The position numbers and the translations under genes were made by a program. A stretch of 64,000 bases of DNA, from positions 372,001 through 436,000 of the forward strand of contig NZ_AHCD03000020.1 of assembly GCF_000238295.3 (NCBI RefSeq), read 5' to 3'. Shown here in pieces: positions 34,438 through 42,149 of this stretch. The notes beneath the pieces were generated by a model. It was not told where the DNA came from. It worked only from the letters and a program-made list of their open reading frames with translations, and did not search any database. How positions within the stretch are numbered: the stretch's first letter is position 1; each line of letters opens with the position of its first letter. The stretch comes from Pseudoalteromonas rubra. Lineage in GTDB: Bacteria > Pseudomonadota > Gammaproteobacteria > Enterobacterales > Alteromonadaceae.

Positions 34438-35046
34438 TTATTTGGTTAACCTACAGCAGTTTTCACGCACAAAGCGAGAAGGCTTTTGGGTGATGATGGC
34501 GGCACGCTGGCGGTGACAAAAGAAAGTGAATACTTCAAACTCAAAATCATCATTGATGGCGGTGCCGACCTGATACAGGGTCGACACAAAGTTGGTATCG
34601 ACGCGGAAATTGTGTTTCACCACATAATCTTTGTCCAGGTACCAGAACAGCTCGATGTCTTCCTGTTTGGCATAGTTGGTCAGCACGCCACGCAGGGTGT
34701 CACCACTGTCAAAGCGACGCGGCTGGATCTCTCCGGTCCAACGCTGTGGCGCAGGTTTGACTACCAGGCCACGCTGCGCAATTGCATCATCCAGTGGGTA
34801 GGTCGGTTTACCCAAGTCCAGGACGTATTTCTCACGCTCAGTATTGCGCTCATTAAAATTGCGTTTAAATCCTTCGTAAAACTGGGTAAATCCGCGTGCG
34901 GCGGCATTGGTGGTGTCGCGAAATTCCATTGACGGGACATTGCCATATAAAAAGTAATAGGCGGCCCATACCAATAACACACCTAACGACAGGTGCTTGG
35001 TCCAGAACCACAGGTTTGATAAGCGTTTTGAACGTTTTTTAGCCAT
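34438..35046 (-). CDS. TcpQ-domain membrane-anchored protein
   Basis: The 202-residue protein has a basic N-terminus, one membrane helix (about 14-36), a charged linker and a C-terminal domain resembling TcpQ (toxin coregulated pilus biosynthesis protein Q): DSGDTLRGVLTNYAKQEDIELFW and NFVSTLYQVGTAIND. TcpQ-like domains resemble secretin/STN modules of pilus and secretion systems, but no such genes are adjacent. I start at ATG 35046 (MAKKRSKRL) instead of the codon at 35061. The 28-bp gap to the acyltransferase gene upstream suggests cotranscription. Confidence 0.78.
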   Translation of the reverse strand: MAKKRSKRLSNLWFWTKHLSLGVLLVWAAYYFLYGNVPSMEFRDTTNAAARGFTQFYEGFKRNFNERNTEREKYVLDLGKPTYPLDDAIAQRGLVVKPAPQRWTGEIQPRRFDSGDTLRGVLTNYAKQEDIELFWYLDKDYVVKHNFRVDTNFVSTLYQVGTAINDDFEFEVFTFFCHRQRAAIITQKPSRFVRENCCRLTK

Positions 35047-35074
35047 ATTGTCACGACACACTTTATGCTAACGG

Positions 35075-36019
35075 TTACTCATAATACGATGGCGCATTTT
35101 CATCCGGACGCGTTTTAAAGCGTCGGTGTAGCCACATGTATTGTTCCGGGGCCTCATTAATGGCCTGCTCCATACGTTGATTGACCCGGGTGACGTCGGT
35201 AAGCGGATCGCCACTTGGGAAGTCAGCCAGCGCAGGTTGGATCTGTATGTGGTATTTACCCTGCTCATCGCGAACGCCATGTAGACTTAATGTCTCACAA
35301 TTTTTGCTTCCTGCAAAGAGCAGCGTTCCTGTTGTAGAGGCAGCGTCGGGCACAGCAAAGAAAGGCGCAAATTCGCAGCGGTTGCGACCATAGTCTTGAT
35401 CCGGCAGGTAGTAGCACATTTTTTTGTTTTTCAGTGCCTGCAATAAACCTTTAACATCGCGCTTGCCAATCAGGAACTCGTTAGAGCGCAAGCGGCCCTT
35501 AGTCATAAAGTACTCCATCAAAGGGTTATTGTGCGGGCGGTAAAAACCGATCCCCGGCTGTGCAATGCCCAGTACTCTGCCCAGCATTTCCAGGTGCAGC
35601 ATATGTGGGACCAGTAACAGGACTCCTTTGCCATTGGCCTGTGCCTTCTCAACATGCTCTATGCCCTTTATGGAGCCGACGACCCGATTTAGTCGCCATT
35701 GAGGCCACCACCAGGCCATTGAGGTTTCGAAGGTAGCGATACCTGTGTTTTCCATGTTTTTCAGTACTAAATCGTCACGTTGTTGCGCGTCCATAGTGGG
35801 AAAACACAAGCGTAAATTGACGTCTGCAATGCGGCGACGCTTTTTTAACAGGCGGTGCACCAGGCGACCGAGCATTTTACCCAGCCACAATTGAATACCC
35901 TGCGGCAGCCAGGACAGAGCATACATAAAAAACACACTCAGCCAGGTTGGCCAGAATTTTGGGGCTAAAAATGCCAGCTTAAAGGTGGGGTTGTTAACCA
36001 AAGGTGCACTCTCTTTCAA
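35075..36019 (-). CDS. LpxL/LpxM-type lipid A acyltransferase
   Basis: The 314-residue protein belongs to the lysophospholipid acyltransferase family that adds secondary acyl chains to lipid A (Kdo2-lipid IVA). A hydrophobic anchor (about 20-45) is followed by the catalytic HX4E-type motif VPHMLHLEMLG, then GFYRPHNNPLMEYFM, YYLPDQDYGRN and YMWLHRRFKTRP. The HMLHLE form and the PDQDYG segment point to LpxL (lauroyl type) rather than LpxM, but the chain specificity cannot be read. It acts at the inner leaflet of the inner membrane and is followed by the TcpQ-domain gene. Confidence 0.92.
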   Translation of the reverse strand: MKESAPLVNNPTFKLAFLAPKFWPTWLSVFFMYALSWLPQGIQLWLGKMLGRLVHRLLKKRRRIADVNLRLCFPTMDAQQRDDLVLKNMENTGIATFETSMAWWWPQWRLNRVVGSIKGIEHVEKAQANGKGVLLLVPHMLHLEMLGRVLGIAQPGIGFYRPHNNPLMEYFMTKGRLRSNEFLIGKRDVKGLLQALKNKKMCYYLPDQDYGRNRCEFAPFFAVPDAASTTGTLLFAGSKNCETLSLHGVRDEQGKYHIQIQPALADFPSGDPLTDVTRVNQRMEQAINEAPEQYMWLHRRFKTRPDENAPSYYE

Positions 36020-36120
36020 ACTTCAAAGGGTTAGTTTAGCGATATCGGCTGAGCAGCTCAAGAGAGTGATGATGAGCACCGATCTGGTGCGACCTACCTG
36101 GGAGGGCAAATCGCAGGCAG

Positions 36121-36147
36121 AAAAAAACCGGTTTACACCGGTTTTTT
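36121..36147 (-). terminator. Terminator of tolC
   Basis: AAAAAACCGG and CCGGTTTTTT enclose TTTACA, giving a 10-bp stem that includes the A/T runs. It lies about 20 bp beyond the tolC stop on the minus strand and, by symmetry, may work in both directions. Confidence 0.88.
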
Positions 36148-36165
36148 GCTCGAGCGAAATAAAAA

Positions 36166-37512
36166 TTAACCTGCGACAAGGCCTTTGTTGATGGCTTCCA
36201 GGTCGCTGCGGTTCAGTGTACCTGCTGCTTGTTTCAGCTTCAGAGTTGATAACACATACTGATAACGCAGGTTAGCCAGGTTACGCTTTGCGCTGTACAG
36301 GTTACGGGTGCTTACCAGTACGTCAACAATGGTACGAGTACCCACTTCAAAGCCTGCCTCAGTCGCTTGCAATGCACTTTCAGCTGAGACTACCGCTTGC
36401 TCCAGTGCGCGATAGGTTGCGACGTCAGACATCACCTGGTTATATGAGGTGATCACCGAGCGCGTAACGTTACGCATAGAGGCTTCCAGATCTTCACTGG
36501 CTGCAACATACAGGGCGCGTGCCTGATCGGTTGCTGCGACTGTTTTGCCACCTGAATAAATAGGCACATTGAAAGTCAGGCCGATGCTGGTGCCATCTGT
36601 ACGAGGTGACAGCTCTGCGCCTTCAGTGTTACCCAAAGAGTCAGAATACGACGCTTGTAAACTCAGCGTTGGATAGTGGCCTGCCTGCGCAAGGTCAATC
36701 TGATCCTGTGCTATGTCCAGCGCTGATTTAGCGACCTGTAGCGACAGGTTTTGCTCTTTCGCCAGGGTAATGAAGTCGTTGGACTGTCTGTTTGGCTTCA
36801 CGGTAGAGAAGCTGTCAGTATTGAGCTTATCCAGTTTGGCATGGTACTTACCTGTGATGGTACGCAGGGTTTCACGAGCCGTTTCAACGGTGTTCTGAGC
36901 AACGATTTCGTTAGCCACAGATTGGTCGAACTGAGCCTGAGCTTCGTGTACGTCTGTGATGGCGGTCAGACCCACTTCGTAGCGTTGCTTGGTTTGCTCC
37001 AGCTGACGCTCGATGGCGCGTTTTTCGGCCTGTACAAATTCCAGATTGTCCAGTGCGCTCAGTACGTCAAAGTAGCCCTGTGCAACACGGACAATCAGGT
37101 CTTGTTGTTGCTGCTCGTAGCTGGTCAGTGCCTGCATCGCCTGTTTCTCGGCAATGGTCAGATTTTGCCAGGTGGCCATGCTAAAAATAGTCTGGTTCAG
37201 CGTGACACTGCGCGTGATTGAATCACTCCAAGTATCCACTACAGTGTAACCTGATGCATCGTTTTGACCGGGTAATGTAGACTCACCATCGTTATCGGTG
37301 TAGCTCATTGAAAAACCCAATGAAGGCAATAGATCGCCTAATGCCGAATCCTGGGCATATTTTTGTGCGTCAGCCTGGGCCTTGGCTTTTAATACCGTTG
37401 GATCGTTAGCGGTGGCAATGTCGTACACTTGCAACAGATCTTCTGCCTGTGAAGCTGCGCTGGACAGGGCGCAGGCAACACCGATAAACAGAGATAGAAT
37501 GCTTTTTTTCAT
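36166..37512 (-). CDS. tolC: TolC outer-membrane channel protein
   Basis: The 448-residue protein begins at ATG 37512 (MKKSILSLFIG), giving a normal signal peptide ending near SQAED; the upstream frame to 37551 adds non-signal residues. It has the two-fold repeated OEP layout with DLLQVYDIATANDPTVLKAKAQ at the start and the second repeat near EQNLSLQVAKSALDIAQDQI. TolC forms the trimeric outer-membrane duct shared by multidrug efflux pumps and type I secretion. Its position divergent to nudF and the parE/parC block is the same as in E. coli. Confidence 0.96.
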   Translation of the reverse strand: MKKSILSLFIGVACALSSAASQAEDLLQVYDIATANDPTVLKAKAQADAQKYAQDSALGDLLPSLGFSMSYTDNDGESTLPGQNDASGYTVVDTWSDSITRSVTLNQTIFSMATWQNLTIAEKQAMQALTSYEQQQQDLIVRVAQGYFDVLSALDNLEFVQAEKRAIERQLEQTKQRYEVGLTAITDVHEAQAQFDQSVANEIVAQNTVETARETLRTITGKYHAKLDKLNTDSFSTVKPNRQSNDFITLAKEQNLSLQVAKSALDIAQDQIDLAQAGHYPTLSLQASYSDSLGNTEGAELSPRTDGTSIGLTFNVPIYSGGKTVAATDQARALYVAASEDLEASMRNVTRSVITSYNQVMSDVATYRALEQAVVSAESALQATEAGFEVGTRTIVDVLVSTRNLYSAKRNLANLRYQYVLSTLKLKQAAGTLNRSDLEAINKGLVAG

Positions 37513-37747
37513 TGTTTGCTCAGTCCTTAGACAATTTTTCGTTGTCGGCATGTTACCTTGTTTTAGTCAATTCCCATATAAGGAAAACAGTAAATCGGTC
37601 AGAACAAGTGTAACAGAATATAATACTGTGCCACCTGAGAGTTCTGGCAGGTAACGAGCAGTAAAATAAGATAAAATTCGAGAATACCTATGATGGGGGT
37701 TCAGGGTTAAAAATTAAACCCCAATCAAGAAAAAAATGAGATGAAAC

Positions 37748-38377
37748 ATGAAACCAATTGCACAATTTAATCATCAGGACGTCGAATTAGATGAGCCTGA
37801 GCGGTGTTATGACAAATTCTTTAAAATTGACTTGTATGCGTTTAAGCATGCGTTATTTGCTGGTGGCCAGTCGCAGACCATTTATCGCGAAATTTTAGAA
37901 CGCGGCCATGCCGTGGCTGTATTGCCTTACGACCCCGTTACCGATCAGGTTTTACTGATCGAGCAGATCCGCATCGGAGCGCTGGCGACCAAAGATTCTC
38001 CCTGGTTGCTGGAGTGTATTGCGGGCATGGCAGAGGGCAGTCTGGATTATGAAGGGGTAGTGCGCAAAGAAGCGATGGAAGAAGCAGGACTTGAGTTAGA
38101 TGAGCTGCATTACATGACGTCTTACCTGTCCAGTCCGGGCGGCACAACGGAGCGTTTGTATTTGTACCTGGCTAAGGCTGATCTGAGCCAGGCGGGGGGC
38201 ATTTATGGTTTACCAGAAGAAGGGGAAGACATCAAAGTGCATGTGATACCCTTTAGCGATGCCATGGCGAGACTCGAAAGTGAGGAAATTGATAACGCTG
38301 CCACTGTGATTAGTCTACAATGGTTGGCGTTACATAAACCCAAGATGTTGGCGCAGTGGCAATCTCAGCCAGTATAA
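37748..38377 (+). CDS. nudF: ADP-ribose pyrophosphatase NudF
   Basis: The 209-residue Nudix hydrolase splits ADP-ribose to AMP and ribose 5-phosphate. The Nudix box runs from Gly93 to about Leu115 (GMAEGSLDYEG..KEAMEEAGL). Aligned with E. coli NudF, two consensus positions differ: the first Glu of GX5EX7REUXEE is Leu98 and the Arg is Lys107, while the metal-binding EE pair (Glu111, Glu112) is intact. The downstream YLSSPGGTTERLYLYLA segment is typical of ADP-ribose hydrolases. It heads the nudF-DUF1249-cpdA-yqiA-parE block. Confidence 0.95.
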   Translation: MKPIAQFNHQDVELDEPERCYDKFFKIDLYAFKHALFAGGQSQTIYREILERGHAVAVLPYDPVTDQVLLIEQIRIGALATKDSPWLLECIAGMAEGSLDYEGVVRKEAMEEAGLELDELHYMTSYLSSPGGTTERLYLYLAKADLSQAGGIYGLPEEGEDIKVHVIPFSDAMARLESEEIDNAATVISLQWLALHKPKMLAQWQSQPV

Positions 38378-38401
38378 AGTGAGGTCGTTTGATCAGCGGT
38401 T

Positions 38402-38842
38402 ATGCAAAAAGAATACATCCAGTCTTTACCTAAATACATTACCCTGTGTGAGCGCAATTATTTGCGGGCACTGAAACTGCTGCCTGAAGAAACCGTCGGA
38501 AATAGTCGGGAGTTACATCTTGGGGCAGCAAGTTATCACATCCGCATTGATGGAATTGCCCGCTATACCACGGATATTGCGGTGGTTCAGAAACAACAGA
38601 TCAGTGCCCACCTGGATGATTTTGTGTTGTCTGTGCGCCTTTACCATGATGCCAAAGTGGCAGAGGTGATCCACCATGATTTTCACCAACGCATAAAGCC
38701 ATCGTATCGCTATCCCAATCCGGACATGCATCACAAAGATGAAAAATACCAGCTCAATGCGTTTTTGGCAGACTGGTTGATGGCGTGTCTCGAAAGTGGC
38801 CGGATACCGCTCAACTGGGATGTGAACAATGGCCTGGTTTGA
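38402..38842 (+). CDS. yqiB: DUF1249 family protein (YqiB)
   Basis: The 146-residue protein belongs to the DUF1249 family (E. coli YqiB, 140 residues), always found between nudF and cpdA. Conserved stretches include LCERNYLRALKLLP, RYTTDIAVVQ, and YPNPDMHHKDEKYQLNAFLADWL. Its function is unknown. It starts 24 bp after nudF and overlaps cpdA by 14 bp, so translation is probably coupled. Confidence 0.94.
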   Translation: MQKEYIQSLPKYITLCERNYLRALKLLPEETVGNSRELHLGAASYHIRIDGIARYTTDIAVVQKQQISAHLDDFVLSVRLYHDAKVAEVIHHDFHQRIKPSYRYPNPDMHHKDEKYQLNAFLADWLMACLESGRIPLNWDVNNGLV

Positions 38843-39602
38843 ACAACGCCATCAGTTTTATGGGGCAGAGTTACGTCTGGCACACATTACAGACAGCCAT
38901 CTGTTTGGCACCCCCGAAGGATGCTATTTTGAGGTTAATACGGCGACACACTTCAGCAGAGTGCTCAATGCACTGGCTGAGGAGCAACTGGATGGGGTGG
39001 TATTTGGCGGTGACTTAACTCAGGACCACAGTGCGGCCTCGTATGCATTGTTCGCTGAGCTGGTGGCGCAATCGGCGTTGGAGTGTCCATTGTTTTGGGT
39101 GCCGGGCAATCATGATGACTTGACTTTGCTGGCACAGATCAGTGAAGGGCAGATCAGTGCTGCCAAGTATTTACAATGCGAGCAGGGTGATATCGTGTTG
39201 CTCAACAGCAAGGGACCGACGCCGGCAGGCTGGTGTGAGGCTGCACATCTGAGTGAGTTGCAGCAGTTATTAAGCGAAGGTGCTCACGCCGTTTTGGCCT
39301 TTTGTCATCATCATCCTGTTCCGATTGATGGGTATCTTGATAAGCATATGTTGGAAAACGGGCCCCAGTTGCTTAATACGCTGATCGACAGTCAACGTGT
39401 TGAAGCGCTTATCCATGGTCATGTCCATAACGCGTATACCCAGTCGTTTCGCACTTTACCTGTCTATGCCACGCCGGCGACTTCGATCCAGTTTGCCAAG
39501 CATACGCGTGACTGGCAGCAGCACAACACAGGCCCAGCCTACCGCCTTATTCATTGGACAGCACAGGGGGTGCATACTGAGGTCAAATGGCTCGAAAATT
39601 AA
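38829..39602 (+). CDS. cpdA: 3',5'-cyclic AMP phosphodiesterase CpdA
   Basis: The 257-residue class III phosphodiesterase hydrolyses cAMP. The binuclear metal site is complete: HITDSHLFG, GGDLTQD, PGNHDD, a histidine in AFCHHHPVPI, and HGHVHN. The overlap with yqiB (14 bp) and with yqiA (16 bp) makes a compact translationally coupled unit. By lowering cAMP it would damp Crp-dependent regulation. Confidence 0.95.
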   Translation: MAWFEQRHQFYGAELRLAHITDSHLFGTPEGCYFEVNTATHFSRVLNALAEEQLDGVVFGGDLTQDHSAASYALFAELVAQSALECPLFWVPGNHDDLTLLAQISEGQISAAKYLQCEQGDIVLLNSKGPTPAGWCEAAHLSELQQLLSEGAHAVLAFCHHHPVPIDGYLDKHMLENGPQLLNTLIDSQRVEALIHGHVHNAYTQSFRTLPVYATPATSIQFAKHTRDWQQHNTGPAYRLIHWTAQGVHTEVKWLEN

Positions 39603-40183
39603 TTTATATTCATGGTTTTAACAGCTCAGAGCAGTCCTTCAAAGCGCAACAGTTAGGGCGCTGGCTTGGACAGCAAGCGTTTACGTGTCGCTATCTGACG
39701 CCGCGTTTACACTACGATCCGGCGATTGCCATTATGCAGCTTGAGCAATTAATAGACCCAGACACCGCGCTGATTGGTAGCTCCCTGGGTGGCTATTACG
39801 CAACTTATCTGGTGCAGCAGCATGGTTTGCGCGCTGTGGTTGTGAACCCGGCGGTGAGGCCATTTGAATTGTTGCATGATTATCTCGGTCCTCAGTATAA
39901 TCCTTACCAGCAACAGCATTACACGCTGACGCACCAACATGTTGCAACTTTGCGTCAGCTCTACGTTGAGTCACTGCACTCACCAGAAAATATTTTATTG
40001 CTACAACAAAGCGGCGATGAAGTGTTACCCTATCAACAGGCAGTGAACTACTTCAGCGCCAGCCCTGGCCACATTGAATTTGGCGGGGACCATAGTTTTA
40101 TGGGTTTTGAGCGTTACTTTGAGACCCTAGTCAGGTTTCTTAACATCACCAACACAAGCGAAGAAAATCAGATCCAATTATGA
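39587..40183 (+). CDS. yqiA: YqiA-type alpha/beta-hydrolase esterase
   Basis: The 198-residue protein begins with LIYIHGFNSSEQSFKAQQLG, and its nucleophile elbow is GSSLGGYYA. The acid and base are probably the aspartate in QSGDEVLPY and the histidine in GGDHSFMGF. E. coli YqiA is an esterase acting on short acyl esters; the natural substrate is unknown. The gene overlaps cpdA upstream and parE by 4 bp (ATGA), as in other gammaproteobacteria. Confidence 0.94.
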   Translation: MARKLIYIHGFNSSEQSFKAQQLGRWLGQQAFTCRYLTPRLHYDPAIAIMQLEQLIDPDTALIGSSLGGYYATYLVQQHGLRAVVVNPAVRPFELLHDYLGPQYNPYQQQHYTLTHQHVATLRQLYVESLHSPENILLLQQSGDEVLPYQQAVNYFSASPGHIEFGGDHSFMGFERYFETLVRFLNITNTSEENQIQL

Positions 40184-42069
40184 GTCAGCAGAATTATAAT
40201 GCCGAAGCCATTGAGGTGTTGAATGGCCTGGAGCCGGTGAAACGCCGACCTGGCATGTATACCGACACCACACGGCCGAATCACCTCGGCCAGGAAGTGA
40301 TAGATAACAGTGTCGATGAAGCCCTGGCCGGTCATGCCAGCAAGATCGATGTGATCCTGCATGAAGATAACTCGCTGCAGGTGATCGACGATGGCCGCGG
40401 CATGCCCGTGGATATTCACCCTGAAGAAGGGATCCCAGGTGTTGAACTGATCCTGACCAAGTTGCACGCTGGTGGTAAATTCTCTAATAAAAACTATCAA
40501 TTTTCCGGTGGTCTGCACGGGGTAGGTATCTCGGTAGTGAATGCCTTATCGACCCGGGTTGAGATCACGGTTAAGCGCGATGCTCAGGTGTATCAGATGG
40601 CCTTTGAGCACGGCGACAAAGTCGAAGACTTAGAAGTCACAGGCACGGTTGGTAAACGCAATACCGGTACGTCAGTTCAGTTTTGGCCTGACGCCAGCTA
40701 TTTTGATTCTGCTAACTTCTCGCTCAGCAAGCTCAATTACCTGCTGAAAGCCAAAGCGGTATTGTGTCCTGGCCTGCGTATTCGTTTTATCAATAAACAA
40801 ACCAAAGAAACGCAGGAGTGGTGCTACGAGTCGGGTCTGGAAGATTACTTAAAAGACAGTGCAAAAGGCTATGAGACCTTGCCACAAAGCCCGTTTGTGG
40901 GCAGCTTTAGTGGCTCAACCGAAGGGGTTGACTGGGCATTACACTGGTTGCCTGAGGGCGGCGAGTCCATTACCGAAAGCTATGTGAATCTGATCCCAAC
41001 TGCGCAAGGCGGAACACACGTCAACGGCCTGCGTCAGGGTCTGCTGGAAGCCATGCGTGAGTTTTGCGAATTCCGTAACCTGTTGCCACGCGGCGTGAAA
41101 CTGACCCCGGACGATGTCTGGGACAAGTGTAGCTATGTATTGTCGGTGAAAATGCAGGATCCGCAATTTGCCGGCCAAACCAAAGAAAAGCTGTCATCGC
41201 GCTCTTGCGCTACGTTTGTCTCGGGCATTGTGAAAGATGCCTTCAGTCTGTGGCTGAATGAGCACACCGACACCGCTGAAGCCCTGGCTGAGTTGTGCAT
41301 CAGCAATGCGCAGAAACGCATGCGAGCAGCTAAAAAAGTGGTGCGTAAAAAGGTCACCAGTGGCCCGGCATTACCCGGTAAACTGACTGACTGTTCTGGC
41401 TCAGAAACCGAGCGCTCCGAGTTGTTTCTGGTGGAAGGGGACTCGGCGGGCGGTTCAGCCAAACAGGCGCGCGATCGTGAGTTTCAGGCCATCATGCCGT
41501 TGCGGGGTAAAATCCTGAACACCTGGGAAGTTGATTCCGGGCAGATTTTGGCTTCACAGGAAGTTCACGACATCTCAGTGGCTTTAGGCATAGATCCGGA
41601 TTCCGAAGATCTGTCAGCGCTGCGCTATGGCAAAGTCTGTATTTTGGCCGATGCTGACTCCGACGGACTCCATATCGCTACTTTGCTGTGTGCCTTGTTC
41701 GTTAAACACTTTCCGGAGCTGGTACGTCGTGGTCATGTGTATGTGGCCATGCCACCACTGTTCCGTATCGATGTTGGTAAAGAGGTGTTCTATGCGCTGG
41801 ACGAAGATGAAAAGCGCGGCATATTAGATCGCATTGAAGCAGAGAAAAAGCGCGGTAAAGTCAATGTTCAGCGCTTTAAAGGATTGGGTGAAATGAACCC
41901 GATGCAGCTGCGCGAAACCACCATGGATCCAAATACCCGCCGTCTGGTGCAACTGACCCTGGATGAGCCCGAAGAGACGCTCGAAGTGATGGACATGCTA
42001 CTGGCGAAGAAGCGTGCCGGCGACAGAAAGAGCTGGCTGGAACAACATGGTGATAAAGCAGAAGTCTAA
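40180..42069 (+). CDS. parE: DNA topoisomerase IV subunit B
   Basis: The 629-residue GyrB-type ATPase subunit of topoisomerase IV decatenates daughter chromosomes together with ParC. The GHKL ATPase motifs are NSVDEALAGHA, DDGRGMPVD and GGLHGVGISVVNALS. The TOPRIM domain shows LVEGDSAGGSAKQARDR with the EGDSA glutamate, and DADSDGLHI. Its length equals that of E. coli ParE (630), which separates it from the longer GyrB. It overlaps yqiA by 4 bp; parC follows 80 bp later. Confidence 0.98.
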   Translation: MSQQNYNAEAIEVLNGLEPVKRRPGMYTDTTRPNHLGQEVIDNSVDEALAGHASKIDVILHEDNSLQVIDDGRGMPVDIHPEEGIPGVELILTKLHAGGKFSNKNYQFSGGLHGVGISVVNALSTRVEITVKRDAQVYQMAFEHGDKVEDLEVTGTVGKRNTGTSVQFWPDASYFDSANFSLSKLNYLLKAKAVLCPGLRIRFINKQTKETQEWCYESGLEDYLKDSAKGYETLPQSPFVGSFSGSTEGVDWALHWLPEGGESITESYVNLIPTAQGGTHVNGLRQGLLEAMREFCEFRNLLPRGVKLTPDDVWDKCSYVLSVKMQDPQFAGQTKEKLSSRSCATFVSGIVKDAFSLWLNEHTDTAEALAELCISNAQKRMRAAKKVVRKKVTSGPALPGKLTDCSGSETERSELFLVEGDSAGGSAKQARDREFQAIMPLRGKILNTWEVDSGQILASQEVHDISVALGIDPDSEDLSALRYGKVCILADADSDGLHIATLLCALFVKHFPELVRRGHVYVAMPPLFRIDVGKEVFYALDEDEKRGILDRIEAEKKRGKVNVQRFKGLGEMNPMQLRETTMDPNTRRLVQLTLDEPEETLEVMDMLLAKKRAGDRKSWLEQHGDKAEV

Positions 42070-42149
42070 GCTTGCTGCTAAGAATTGAATTCGGATGATT
42101 ACGCCAACGCGATAACTCGTGTGCGGTACAACAAACAATAAGGTGTATC

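Noticed and set aside
42069..42149. Possible separate promoter or small gene between parE and parC
   Set aside because: The 80 bp hold no frame and no clear promoter; parC is assumed to be read from the parE transcript or from an unseen promoter.
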